This document shows positions 18,304 through 27,076 of a DNA stretch of 64,000 nt, piece by piece. The DNA is from Pseudomonadota bacterium (GTDB lineage Bacteria > Pseudomonadota > Alphaproteobacteria > Caulobacterales > Aquidulcibacteraceae): assembly GCA_020161405.1 (NCBI GenBank), contig JAIUOD010000001.1, forward strand, positions 930,001 to 994,000. The letters are read 5' to 3'. Below the pieces are notes generated by a model. It worked only from the letters and a program-made list of their open reading frames with translations. It searched no databases and was not told the origin of the DNA. Made by a program: the position numbers and the translations under genes. How positions within the stretch are numbered: the stretch's first letter is position 1; every line of letters begins with the position of its first letter.

Positions 18304-19371
18304 TTATGTTTTTTTTGTTTTGAGTTTTGAAATCCAATTTTTCAAGCCAAAATCAACATTTGCACCACTTATTGCACTTATTATTGCAATGAATAAGCCA
18401 TCAAGCAAAAGGCGCGCCGCATTTATTTGCCCATAGCCCATTGCGCCAATGATTGCAAAAATCAAGAAAATTGAAAAAGCGCGTATTTTTCCATCTGTTG
18501 TTTTTTGCTTTTGATTATAAAGTGAAATGAATGCAATAAGGCTTAAAATTCCAAGAACAACAAATGGTAAAGTGCTTAAAAGAAAATATCCAATTTCAAA
18601 AATATGGCTTTTTATATTTGCAAAATTAAATAATTCTTTGATTGTATCTGGCTTAATAAAGTTTGAAACCAGTGGTTTTGAAAAATCCATTGCAAAATTA
18701 TTTTCATATAATTGTGCGGCTCCATATGCCACATAAAGCCCAGGACCCCAACATAAAGCACTTATAAGGCCATAAATCGGGCGTTCTTGAAAATGCTTTG
18801 TTGTAAGAATTATAGCCACAAAAACCGCAAATTGTGGCCATGCTGCAAATGGGCGCAACAAAACCGCCATTACCGACCAAAAGAATGCAAGCGCCATATC
18901 AATTTGGCTTTTTTTATCGACAGCTTTAATCAAAAAGCATGCACTAAATAAAATGAATGCGGCAAAGAAACCATCATCAAGATTGTCATGAAAATTGGGG
19001 GTAAGGCCAAAAGCACTTGCGGCAATATATATAGTGCAGGCCAGTGAAGATGCCCAAATTTTTGCCCCTAATACTTTACCACATTTCCATATTCCAAAAC
19101 AAATTAAGCCAGCGGGAATAATTGCCATAATTATTGTTCCCACATTGCCGAAAATTGAAATTATGACTTTGTTTATAAAGGGCGCACTGAAATTATTTTC
19201 AAAATATGTAAATTGACTAATATTGCTAATATTGGCGATAATTGATGGAGCAAAAGACGCAATTAACATTAAAATAGGAAGTGCACGCCACATCAAATCA
19301 CGCATATTTGGAAATTGCGCAATATTTTGGTTTATAGTTTCATTATCATGTAAATCTATCTGTGCACTCAT
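18304..19371 (-). CDS. Polytopic membrane protein of unknown function
   Basis: A 355-residue protein with about nine hydrophobic segments and short loops, plus a soluble N terminus of 30 residues and a basic C-terminal tail (KNWISKLKTKKT). The overall pattern, with an acidic pair in 'FHDNLDDGFFAAF' after early helices, is reminiscent of GT-C-type glycosyltransferase or related polytopic proteins, but no decisive motif is visible. It lies 37 bases ahead of zur on the same strand and could share its transcript. Function not assigned. Confidence 0.6.
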   Translation of the reverse strand: MSAQIDLHDNETINQNIAQFPNMRDLMWRALPILMLIASFAPSIIANISNISQFTYFENNFSAPFINKVIISIFGNVGTIIMAIIPAGLICFGIWKCGKVLGAKIWASSLACTIYIAASAFGLTPNFHDNLDDGFFAAFILFSACFLIKAVDKKSQIDMALAFFWSVMAVLLRPFAAWPQFAVFVAIILTTKHFQERPIYGLISALCWGPGLYVAYGAAQLYENNFAMDFSKPLVSNFIKPDTIKELFNFANIKSHIFEIGYFLLSTLPFVVLGILSLIAFISLYNQKQKTTDGKIRAFSIFLIFAIIGAMGYGQINAARLLLDGLFIAIISAISGANVDFGLKNWISKLKTKKT

Positions 19372-19575
19372 GAGCGCAAATCAGCATATTTTACAACGCG
19401 TATCGAGGTGTTTAGCCAAATAGGTGCATAATATTGCCACGAATAATGTAAAAACACCTAAATGGCGAAAATTAATCATTATATATAGCTAATTACATTA
19501 TTTGTTGTGATTACTGCCATTAGGGTATTGCACTTTTGGGTTTGAAAGATTACCAAGCGCAACTTCAAAACCAAT

Positions 19576-19652
19576 GCACCCGTAGCTCAGCTGGATAGAG
19601 CAATTGACTACGAATCAATAGGTCGGGCGTTCGAATCGCTCCGGGTGCGCCA
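19576..19652 (+). tRNA. tRNA-Arg(ACG)
   Basis: A 77-nt cloverleaf. The 7-bp acceptor stem is GCACCCG/CGGGTGC, the D-arm is GCTC...GAGC, the anticodon stem is ATTGA/TCAAT with loop CTACGAA (anticodon ACG), and a T-arm has loop TTCGAAT. The CCA end is encoded. It is followed by a structured trailer shared with the tRNA-Gly gene at 45601. Confidence 0.96.
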
Positions 19653-19664
19653 TGGTTTCACTTA

Positions 19665-19746
19665 AATCTCCGCCTTCGCTTCGCTCACTTAGCGCTTTAA
19701 ATAAAAGCGGGGAAAAATTTTTAAAAAGCGTGTTTTTTAAAAATTT
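19665..19746 (+). repeat. tRNA-trailer element with GCGTGT-loop hairpin (copy 2 of 3)
   Basis: Directly behind tRNA-Arg. A module CCGCC-TTC-GCTTCGCTC-ACTTAGCG (from 19670) is followed by an A/T-only perfect 13-bp stem (19715-19727 with 19734-19746) closing on GCGTGT. The same two-part arrangement lies behind tRNA-Gly (45680-45772), and the hairpin alone occurs at 681-718. It is probably a 3'-end or terminator structure of the tRNA transcript, or a repeated element. Confidence 0.65.
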
Positions 19747-19842
19747 ATCACTTTTTTAAAACTCACTTCGTTCCATTTTTCTTTTATTAATGATGCAAAT
19801 TCGTCGCATAGTATATTGCTTTGTGGGATTGTATTATGGGCT

Positions 19843-21042
19843 ATGGAATATGATTTTATTGTAAATGGTGCGGGGCCTTCGGGGCTTTGTTTTGCGGCCT
19901 TGGCGTCTAAAAATGGTTTTCGTTGTGCAATAATCGAAAAGCAGGCAAAAGAAGCGATTGAAGCACCAGAATTTGATGGGCGCGATATTGCGCTTACCCA
20001 TAAATCAAAAGAGATTTTGGAAGACCTTGGCATTTGGGTGCAATTTTCGCCTGATACAATTTCAACCATTAATAAAGCAATTGTGAATAATGGAAAAAAC
20101 GATGGTAAAATGACGCTCGAAAGCAATTTAGCGCCTAATCTTGCTTATGTTGTTTCCAATCATTTAGTTCGCCAATATGCACATGACATTGTGAAAAATG
20201 ACAATAATATTAAAATTTTCTTTGATAATGAAATTGTAAAAATTGATAATAGATTAGAATTTGTAAATGTCAGTTTGAATGATGGCACAAATTTAAACGC
20301 AAAAGTCCTAATTGCCGCCGATAGCCGTTTTTCCACAATTCGCAAGCGTTATGGCATTTCCGCTTCAATGCTTGATTTTGGGAAAACAATGGTGGTTTGC
20401 CGCATAAAACATGAAATTAGCCATGAATTTATTGCCAATGAATGTTTTGGAAATGGCTATACTTTGGCGCTTTTGCCATTGAATGAAAATGTTTCATCTG
20501 CCGTAATAACTATGAAGCCAAATCAGATTGATGAATTATTGGCAAAAAGCGATAAAGAATTTACAAATTGGATACAGGAAAGATTTGAAAAACCACTTGG
20601 CAAGATAGAGCTTATAAGTGAAAAATTCGCTTATCCATTAGTTGGTGTTTATGCAAATTCCTTCATTGCGCCGCGTTTTGCAACAATTGGCGATGCGGCA
20701 GTTGGTATGCACCCTGTTACAGCTCATGGTTTTAATTTTGGGCTTTTATCAATCACAACATTGATGAATAGCCTTATTAAGGCCAAAAAGCGCAATCAAG
20801 ATATTGGTTCGGCGCAAGTTTTGGGTGAATATAATCGCAAACATCGCCTTGATACTTTGCCTTTATATTTGACAACGGCCAGCATTGTGAACCTATATAC
20901 GAATGATACATTGCCCGCCTCATTGGCGCGAAAGGCATTGATTAATATTGCTGATAAAATGGCGCCAATTAAAGCTTTGATGATGAATAAATTGGTCGAT
21001 AATGGAAGATCATTCTTGCCCAAATTGCCATTTTTAAATTAG
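19843..21042 (+). CDS. FAD-dependent ubiquinone-pathway hydroxylase, UbiM/UbiH-like
   Basis: A 399-residue flavoprotein monooxygenase of the UbiH/UbiF/COQ6 family, which hydroxylates the benzoquinone ring during ubiquinone synthesis. The FAD-binding 'VNGAGPSGLCFA' starts at residue 7. A middle 'LIAADSRFSTIRKRYG' is the DG-motif equivalent, and 'GDAAVGMHPVTAHGFNFGL' near residue 285 is the second FAD motif. From memory that last motif, with 'VTAHGFN' in place of 'IAGQGLN', is typical of UbiM, a broad-specificity C5 hydroxylase. I therefore favour UbiM but cannot exclude another UbiH-like enzyme. The ATG at 19843 starts the conserved fold. Confidence 0.8.
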   Translation: MEYDFIVNGAGPSGLCFAALASKNGFRCAIIEKQAKEAIEAPEFDGRDIALTHKSKEILEDLGIWVQFSPDTISTINKAIVNNGKNDGKMTLESNLAPNLAYVVSNHLVRQYAHDIVKNDNNIKIFFDNEIVKIDNRLEFVNVSLNDGTNLNAKVLIAADSRFSTIRKRYGISASMLDFGKTMVVCRIKHEISHEFIANECFGNGYTLALLPLNENVSSAVITMKPNQIDELLAKSDKEFTNWIQERFEKPLGKIELISEKFAYPLVGVYANSFIAPRFATIGDAAVGMHPVTAHGFNFGLLSITTLMNSLIKAKKRNQDIGSAQVLGEYNRKHRLDTLPLYLTTASIVNLYTNDTLPASLARKALINIADKMAPIKALMMNKLVDNGRSFLPKLPFLN

Positions 21043-21045
21043 GTA

Positions 21046-21091
21046 TTGACCATTTCCCAAATTTAAGAAATATTCCTATTTATGGGAAATG
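21046..21091 (+). promoter_or_regulatory. Putative autoregulated promoter/operator of the XRE-cupin operon
   Basis: Perfect 9-base arms CATTTCCCA (21051-21059) and TGGGAAATG (21083-21091) lie 23 bases apart. The left arm overlaps a TTGACC -35-like hexamer (21046-21051) and the right arm overlaps the ATG of the regulator gene (21082). A -10-like AATATT/TATTCC sits at 21069-21076. No Shine-Dalgarno sequence is present, so the transcript may be leaderless. This layout suits repression by the encoded XRE protein. Confidence 0.5.
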
Positions 21092-21639
21092 ATATTGACG
21101 CAAAAATTGGTGCACGTATAGCAAAGCTACGTGAACAGAATGATTTTACTTTAGACAATCTTGCAATAGCAAGCGGCATTTCGCGTGCCACGCTCTCAAG
21201 GATTGAGCGTGGTGAAACAAGCCCTTCTGCGCAGAATCTTGGCAATCTTTGCACTGCTTTTCAAATCACGATGTCACAACTTTTATACGAAATTGAGGAG
21301 AATGAAGATTTTGAAATCCTTCTTCGCAATCACCCAATATGGGTTGAAAAATCGGGTTTTATAAGAACCCAAATTGCACCAAGCGCCCGCAATTATAAAA
21401 CTGAAATTATTATTGGCGAAATCCCATCCGATGTTACGCTTACTTATGAATCCCCTAGTATGTGTGGCATTGAGGAGCATATAATAATGCTTGAAGGCCA
21501 ATTAAAGTTTGAAGTTAATAATAAGGTTTTCAAACTTATAAAGGGTGATTGTTTGCGTTTTAAAATAAATGGCAAAACCGAATTTCATAATGATGGTGAC
21601 ATTACAAATAAATATATTGTTGTTGTGGTGCGCGAATGA
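21082..21639 (+). CDS. XRE-family regulator with C-terminal cupin sensor domain
   Basis: A 185-residue one-component regulator. An HTH of the XRE type spans residues 8-63 ('NLAIASGISRATLSRIERGETSPS' read in parts: 'ASGISRATLSRIE', 'GETSPSAQNLG'), and a cupin domain occupies residues 110-183 ('EEHIIMLEGQLKFEV', 'LIKGDCLRFK'). Related PuuR/SutR-type proteins bind small ligands such as amines or sulfur compounds in the cupin. The gene overlaps the HAD gene by 4 bases (ATGA), heading an XRE-HAD-GNAT operon. A palindrome covers its start. The ligand is unknown. Confidence 0.85.
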   Translation: MGNDIDAKIGARIAKLREQNDFTLDNLAIASGISRATLSRIERGETSPSAQNLGNLCTAFQITMSQLLYEIEENEDFEILLRNHPIWVEKSGFIRTQIAPSARNYKTEIIIGEIPSDVTLTYESPSMCGIEEHIIMLEGQLKFEVNNKVFKLIKGDCLRFKINGKTEFHNDGDITNKYIVVVVRE

Positions 21640-22241
21640 GAAAACTAATTATTTTTGATATGGATGATGTTTTATATCATTATGATTTTATGGCACGCCG
21701 TGAAAATCTTGCAAAAGCGTCGGGTGCTTCTATTGCCCATATTTCGCAAAATTGGTTTGATGCGGGGTGTGAAAACCTTGCCGAATCTGGATTTCATAAA
21801 GATGGCAATCATTATCTTGAAGATTTCAATCAAAAATTGGGCACAGATTTAGATCGCAAAACTTGGATTGATTGTCGAAAGCGCGCGATGAAACCAATAT
21901 ATACAAGTTTGGAAATTGCATCACGCCTTAAAGCTAATGGCCACGAAATTGCAATTCTAACCAATAATGGGGCATTGGTTTATGAAGAAATGCCAAACCT
22001 ATCACCTGATGCATATGACATATTTGGCAAAAACTCCTATTGTTCATGGTATTTTGGCGCTCGAAAACCAAACGCAAAAGTTTTTGAAGGCGCAATAAGG
22101 CATTTTGGTTTTGAACCATCCGATACTTATTTTATTGATGATATGTTGGAAAATGCAAAGGGCGCGCAATCAATCGGCATAAATTCAATCCATTTCACCC
22201 CACAGATAAATTTAAAAGATAGGCTTTGGAAATTATTATGA
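21636..22241 (+). CDS. HAD-superfamily hydrolase
   Basis: A 201-residue phosphatase-like protein. Motif I is 'FDMDDVLYHYD' with nucleophile D8 and acid D10. Motif II is 'ILTNNG', motif III is the lysine in 'GARKPNAKVFEGAI', and motif IV is 'YFIDDMLENAKGA'. The helical cap between motifs I and II is of the small subfamily IA kind. The substrate is unknown. The gene is coupled by 4-base ATGA overlaps both to the XRE-cupin regulator before it and to the GNAT gene after it, which suggests the three act in one small regulated pathway. Confidence 0.85.
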   Translation: MRKLIIFDMDDVLYHYDFMARRENLAKASGASIAHISQNWFDAGCENLAESGFHKDGNHYLEDFNQKLGTDLDRKTWIDCRKRAMKPIYTSLEIASRLKANGHEIAILTNNGALVYEEMPNLSPDAYDIFGKNSYCSWYFGARKPNAKVFEGAIRHFGFEPSDTYFIDDMLENAKGAQSIGINSIHFTPQINLKDRLWKLL

Positions 22242-22693
22242 AAATAATAGAAGATGATTTGTCAGGCGATGAAATACGCCATTTATTACAAACCCATTTT
22301 GATTTGATGCGCTCGCAAGGGCCAATAGAATCTTGCCATGTTTTGCCAATTGAGGATTTAAAAACCCCAAGCATAAAATTCTGGTCAATTTGGGGGGATG
22401 GGGCGCTTTTGGGTTGCGGTGCATTGAAAGATTTAGGCGGCGGGCATGGTGAGATAAAATCAATGCATGTTTACCAAAATATGCGTGGCAAGGGGATTTC
22501 GCGCAAAATACTTATGCATATTATTTCCTATGCTAAGCAAAATGGTTTTGAAAAATTATCACTTGAAACAGGATCATTTGATAAATTTATACCTGCGCGA
22601 AAATTATATGAAAGTTTTGGTTTTGAATATTGCGAACCCTTTGGCGATTATGTGAAAGACCCCAATAGCGTATTTATGACAAAGGCGATATGA
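22238..22693 (+). CDS. GNAT family N-acetyltransferase
   Basis: A 151-residue acyltransferase. The acetyl-CoA loop is 'NMRGKGISRKIL' (residues 81-92), flanked by 'IKSMHVYQ' on strand 4 and by 'LSLETGSF', 'ARKLYESFGFEYCEPFGDY' towards the C terminus, a pattern seen in YpeA/ElaA-like or polyamine-type GNATs. The start at 22238 is chosen because it makes a 4-base overlap with the HAD stop and has GGAAA upstream; an in-frame ATG at 22226 is less favoured. It is the third gene of the XRE-HAD-GNAT operon, and a peptidase gene starts 30 bases downstream. The acceptor substrate is unknown. Confidence 0.85.
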   Translation: MKIIEDDLSGDEIRHLLQTHFDLMRSQGPIESCHVLPIEDLKTPSIKFWSIWGDGALLGCGALKDLGGGHGEIKSMHVYQNMRGKGISRKILMHIISYAKQNGFEKLSLETGSFDKFIPARKLYESFGFEYCEPFGDYVKDPNSVFMTKAI

Positions 22694-22723
22694 TGTTCCG
22701 ATATATTCATATCAGGACATAAA

Positions 22724-24952
22724 ATGAAAACTCTAAAATCAATTTTATTTGCGACATTAATTTCTGGCCTTTCAATCAATGCTTATGCACAGAACATTAA
22801 AACCGATAATCGCCTTACAATTGAGCGCGTGTTTTCAGATCCAGCTTTATCGGGGCCTAATGCCAATAATCCACAATTATCGCCCGATGGTTCAATCCTT
22901 ACCTATTTAAAATCAAAAACCGAAGATGTAACAATCCAAGACCTATGGGCGGTTGATATTAAAAATGGTGCGCCCTTTGTTTTGGTAGATGCCAATAAAT
23001 TATCAAACCCCGCCAAAGAATTATCAGAAGAAGAAAAAGGACGCCGCGAAAGGTTGCGCCTTTCATCGCGCGGTGTGGTTGAATATAAATGGGATGAAAC
23101 AGGGAGGGCGGTTCTTGTTCCCCTTGATGGCGATATTTTCGCGGTCGATGCTAAAACCCATGAAATAAAACGCCTTACCCAAACCCCGCAGGATGAGATT
23201 GACGCCAAACTAAGCCCGAATGGCAATTTACTTGGGTTTGTGCGCGAAAATGAATTGATTATCAAAGACTTGCAAAATGGCACAGAAGCCAAGTTTTCAC
23301 CCGAAGCAAGTGAAAATATAAGTTATGGCACCGCAGATTTTATCGCCGAGGAAGAACAAGATAGGCATACGGGATATTGGTGGGCGCCCGACAGTTCAAA
23401 AATCGCCTTTACCAAGGTTGATGAAACTAATGTTGATATAATTCCACGCTTTGAAATAAGCGGTTCAGGGACAAAGGTCATTTCCCAAAAATACCCGCGC
23501 GCAGGCCGCCCAAATGCAGTGGTCGAGCTTTATGTTAAATCACTACCCAATGGCGAAATGGTGAAAGTTGATTTGGGCGATGATAAAGACATTTATCTTG
23601 CCCGCGTTAATTGGGCGCCTGATGCCAAAAGCCTTTATGTCCAACGCCTAAGCCGTAATCAACAGGTTTTGGATCTTCTATTGGTTGATATTCAAACGGG
23701 AAAAACAAAAACCATCCTTACCGAAAAATCTGATACTTGGGTTGAATTAAGTGATGATTTTAGGCTTTTGAAATCGGGTGATTTTGTTTGGCCTTCGGAA
23801 CGCGATGGCAATAATCACCTTTATCTTTATGATAAAAATGCAAAATTAGTGCGCCAAATTACCAAGGGCGATTTTCCAATTAAACGCATTGCCGCGATTA
23901 ATGAGGATAAGGGTTTAATCTATGTTATGGCATCGCCAAAAACCCCGATTGAAACTGGTCTTTATGTAACAAGTCTTAAGGGGGATAAGCCATTAAGCCC
24001 AATCACCAATGAAGGCGGCGTCTGGAATGCTGCAATGGCAAAATCGGGCCAGAGTTTCATTGGCACATATTCAGACCCAAAAACCCCACCGAATGTTGGC
24101 CTTTATGATTCCAATGGCAAAAAATTGCGCTTTATCGAAGAAAATGCGCTTAATTCATCGCACCCATTCTATCCGTATAAAGAAACTTATAGCGCGCCCG
24201 AATTTGGAGTTTTGAAATCTGATGATAATCAAGATTTGCAATATTCAATGCTTAAGCCATTAAATTTTGACCCAAGTAAAAAATATCCTGCGATTGTTTA
24301 TATTTATGGTGGCCCTGCAAAAGCGATGGTTACAAAATCTTGGGTCGCGCCAAGTCTTAGGCTTTATCAAGACGCAGGATATGTTGTCTTCACATTGGAT
24401 AATCGCGGCACACCCGACCGAAGCAAAAAATTCACCCGCGCCATTTATAAAAAATTTGGCGGCCCTGATATTGATGATCAAATCAAGGGCGCCAAATTCT
24501 TGCAATCATTGCCCTATATTGATGGCAAGCGCATTGGCATTACAGGCTGGTCACAGGGCGGCTTTGTAACCCTTATGGCAATGACTGCCAAAGACACGCC
24601 ATTTGCGGCGGGTGTTGCCGGTGCACCGCCAACCCAATGGGGGCTTTATGATACGGCCTATACCGAACGCTATATGGCAATGCCTGATGAAAACAAAGAC
24701 GGTTATGCCCAATCCGATGTTTTGAACCGCATACAGAATTTAAAGCCAAATTCATTGATGATTATGCATGGAATGGCGGATGATAATGTTCTTTTGGATA
24801 ATACAACCCGCGTTATCGCAGCTTTACAGGCCAAAGGTGTGCCATTTGAAACCATGCTTTATCCAGGGGAGAAGCATGGTCTAAAAGGCAATGCCAAGAA
24901 AAAGCACCAATTCCAATCGGCACTTGATTTCTTTGATAGGCATTTGAAATAA
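22724..24952 (+). CDS. S9 family peptidase, dipeptidyl peptidase IV type
   Basis: A 742-residue exported serine peptidase that probably removes N-terminal X-Pro dipeptides in the periplasm. The signal peptide covers residues 1-22 (MKTLKSIL... ending 'AYA'). A beta-propeller follows, including the N-terminal substrate-clamp motif 'EEEQDRHTGYWWAPD' with the double glutamate of DPP IV. The alpha/beta-hydrolase domain fills the last 250 residues. The catalytic triad is S610 in 'GWSQGG', an aspartate (D687) in 'ADDNV' and H718 in 'GEKHG'. The length is typical. The gene lies 30 bases downstream of the GNAT gene and could be read through from it. Confidence 0.92.
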   Translation: MKTLKSILFATLISGLSINAYAQNIKTDNRLTIERVFSDPALSGPNANNPQLSPDGSILTYLKSKTEDVTIQDLWAVDIKNGAPFVLVDANKLSNPAKELSEEEKGRRERLRLSSRGVVEYKWDETGRAVLVPLDGDIFAVDAKTHEIKRLTQTPQDEIDAKLSPNGNLLGFVRENELIIKDLQNGTEAKFSPEASENISYGTADFIAEEEQDRHTGYWWAPDSSKIAFTKVDETNVDIIPRFEISGSGTKVISQKYPRAGRPNAVVELYVKSLPNGEMVKVDLGDDKDIYLARVNWAPDAKSLYVQRLSRNQQVLDLLLVDIQTGKTKTILTEKSDTWVELSDDFRLLKSGDFVWPSERDGNNHLYLYDKNAKLVRQITKGDFPIKRIAAINEDKGLIYVMASPKTPIETGLYVTSLKGDKPLSPITNEGGVWNAAMAKSGQSFIGTYSDPKTPPNVGLYDSNGKKLRFIEENALNSSHPFYPYKETYSAPEFGVLKSDDNQDLQYSMLKPLNFDPSKKYPAIVYIYGGPAKAMVTKSWVAPSLRLYQDAGYVVFTLDNRGTPDRSKKFTRAIYKKFGGPDIDDQIKGAKFLQSLPYIDGKRIGITGWSQGGFVTLMAMTAKDTPFAAGVAGAPPTQWGLYDTAYTERYMAMPDENKDGYAQSDVLNRIQNLKPNSLMIMHGMADDNVLLDNTTRVIAALQAKGVPFETMLYPGEKHGLKGNAKKKHQFQSALDFFDRHLK

Positions 24953-24955
24953 AAA

Positions 24956-25636
24956 TCACTTTTTTGCCATACAGGTTTTGAATGATTTCAAATCCTGTTC
25001 CAAAATTTGGTTTGGGGTATAATTTGAACCTTGTGCATACCATTCATAAGATGCATGCACCCATGCAGCTTGCCTAAAACTCCAATTATAACGACCATCT
25101 TTTGCAAGTAAGGTGGCGTTATAATCTGGCTTAAAATCACTTATTGAATTCTTATACATTTCATAAGCAGATAATTTACTGAATTGGCAAAATTGATTAT
25201 TAAATTGATGTTTTGCCGAAAGATTTAATTGAAGCGGCACAAAAATCTCAATTAATATATAGCATGATAAAAACAGCGAAAATACCGATGCAGATGTAAT
25301 GAAAAATTGCATATTTTTTGGGTCTACGTCCTTATTTTTTATTAAGAAAAATAATTTTAAATAAGTCGCGATTGAAAAAATAAATGTCACAAATAATGCA
25401 AATATTCCCGCATAAGAACCTTCAATGGCAGCCAATACCATTACTATAAGACTGCTAAACCAAGGTAAAATTAAAAACCCCATCAGCGCTTGAAATGAAG
25501 GTTCTGCCTCTAAAGACATTATTCCAAAGATTGAAAAACCAATAAAGTATAATCCGATAGAGCGAAGATAATATCGCTTAAAAAATAACATTATTATTGG
25601 CGTAACAAACGCAACAACCCAAATTAATATTTCCAA
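24956..25636 (-). CDS. Membrane protein of unknown function
   Basis: A 226-residue protein with about five hydrophobic helices in the first 135 residues ('WVVAFVTPIIMLFF', 'GLYFIGFSIFGIM', 'LVTFIFSIATYLKLF' and others). A soluble C-terminal domain of about 85 residues contains 'YNATLLAKDGRYNW' and two cysteines. I recognise no family. It converges closely on the DPP IV gene, three bases apart, and lies 55 bases downstream of the MAPEG gene on the same strand, so it may be the last gene of that run. Confidence 0.6.
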   Translation of the reverse strand: MEILIWVVAFVTPIIMLFFKRYYLRSIGLYFIGFSIFGIMSLEAEPSFQALMGFLILPWFSSLIVMVLAAIEGSYAGIFALFVTFIFSIATYLKLFFLIKNKDVDPKNMQFFITSASVFSLFLSCYILIEIFVPLQLNLSAKHQFNNQFCQFSKLSAYEMYKNSISDFKPDYNATLLAKDGRYNWSFRQAAWVHASYEWYAQGSNYTPNQILEQDLKSFKTCMAKK

Positions 25637-25691
25637 GACTAGATACCGCTAATTGTAAAATTTAATATGGGTTTATTGCTTGTAAATAAGG

Positions 25692-26105
25692 CTAATTAAA
25701 GACCTTCATCGCCACCTGAATTGCCATAATTGCAAGAACAATCATTGAAAGTATGAAAAGGCTAAAGCGAATTATTACTTTGCCTTGTGTCGCTTGGACT
25801 AATGAATGTGCAATTCTAATGGCAACATAAATCCATGCATGGATAATTAAATGATTATCAGCATAACCACCAATTTGCGCCGTCAGTGCAAGTGCATAGA
25901 AGATGGTTGGTGCTTCAAGAAGGTGATTATAATTATCGGCAACCGCGACCGCTTCAGGTGGTAAAGGATTGCCCCTTTTTTCATGTGATAATTTATAATC
26001 ATCGGGTCTAATTTTCGCCTTTTGCATTGCAGGAATACGTTTTGCATATAGCCACACGAGCATGATTAAGGTCCAAATTATAAGTACTATTACTGGTTTT
26101 AACAT
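25692..26105 (-). CDS. MAPEG family membrane protein
   Basis: A 137-residue protein with four transmembrane helices. The family signature 'NYNHLLEAPTIFYALAL' lies at residues 58-74, and 'AWIYVAIRIAHSLVQ' follows. MAPEG proteins include glutathione transferases and related trimeric membrane enzymes in eicosanoid and glutathione metabolism; most bacterial members have no proven substrate. The gene lies 13 bases downstream of the EamA transporter gene and is probably in the same operon with the FadB/FadJ-type enzyme. Confidence 0.87.
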   Translation of the reverse strand: MLKPVIVLIIWTLIMLVWLYAKRIPAMQKAKIRPDDYKLSHEKRGNPLPPEAVAVADNYNHLLEAPTIFYALALTAQIGGYADNHLIIHAWIYVAIRIAHSLVQATQGKVIIRFSLFILSMIVLAIMAIQVAMKVFN

Positions 26106-26118
26106 ATTGTCTCTCCCT

Positions 26119-27075
26119 TTACATTTCGCCCATGCTTTGGGCTTCTATTATCTTTTTATGTGCCGAATTTGAATGCGGTGTATGATTGATAAGCCAAATG
26201 GCAAGAAAGATTAAACCGCCGCCAAATGCTTGAATCGGCGTTAATTTATCACCCAAAATGAAAAAAGAAATCAAAATCGCAAATAGTGGCGCAAGAAATA
26301 AATAAGAACTTGCATTTGTTGCACCGCCTTTTTTAAGCGCAATGAACCAAAGGCTAAAAGATAATGCACTGCCGGGGCCTGCAAGCCATAAAAACCATGC
26401 ATATTGCTTTATTCCAAGACTATCTGGAAGTGTTTGCCCAGCTAATTTAGCAAATAAAAATAAAACACTTGCGCCAATAAACATTTGCCAAAAACTAAGT
26501 GCCCAAATGCCAATTTTTGGGTTGAACTTCTTATTTATTGTTGTGGCAAGCGACCATGAAATTCCCGCCATTAATCCAATGAATTGACCGCCAATCATAT
26601 TTGGATTGATTTTTATATTAATGCCAATTGCCAAAATTACACCCAATATTCCAATAATTAGGCCAAAAATTCTAATTGGCTTTAGTTTTTCATGAAGGAA
26701 TATTGTGCCAAATAATGCAACCCATAATGGATTTGTAAATAATAAGATTGCCCCATTGGGTGCACTAATTGTTTTCATCGCCAAAAACAAAAAACCCATT
26801 GCCCCGCCAGTTTGGCAAAGCCCAATAAGTAAAATCGCAATCTTATCTTTGATATTTAAATTATCGGGAAAAAGCGCGCCAAATAGGCCATTACCATCCA
26901 ATAAAACAAATGGGAAAATAATTAAGGATGCCGCATAAAAACGAATTGCAACAAGTAAAAGGGCGGGAATACCATCCAAAATAAGGATTTTTCCCGCCAC
27001 AAAACTAGAACCCATAAGAAAGGTTGCCATCACCAAAGTGGCAATAAAAGCCGCGCCATCTTTGGGTGAATGCAT
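26119..27075 (-). CDS. EamA/DMT family transporter
   Basis: A 318-residue transporter with ten predicted transmembrane helices in two EamA repeats. Typical pieces are 'LMGSSFVAGKILI' at the start, 'GFLFLAMKTISAPNGAILLFTNPLW' (in parts 'ISAPNGAILLFTNP') ending the first repeat, and 'ASSYLFLAPLFAILISF' with 'GGGLIFLAIWL' in the second. The family exports metabolites such as amino acids. It starts one base after the stop of the upstream beta-oxidation enzyme gene, so co-expression is likely, but the cargo cannot be inferred. Confidence 0.9.
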   Translation of the reverse strand: MHSPKDGAAFIATLVMATFLMGSSFVAGKILILDGIPALLLVAIRFYAASLIIFPFVLLDGNGLFGALFPDNLNIKDKIAILLIGLCQTGGAMGFLFLAMKTISAPNGAILLFTNPLWVALFGTIFLHEKLKPIRIFGLIIGILGVILAIGINIKINPNMIGGQFIGLMAGISWSLATTINKKFNPKIGIWALSFWQMFIGASVLFLFAKLAGQTLPDSLGIKQYAWFLWLAGPGSALSFSLWFIALKKGGATNASSYLFLAPLFAILISFFILGDKLTPIQAFGGGLIFLAIWLINHTPHSNSAHKKIIEAQSMGEM

Positions 27076-27076
27076 A

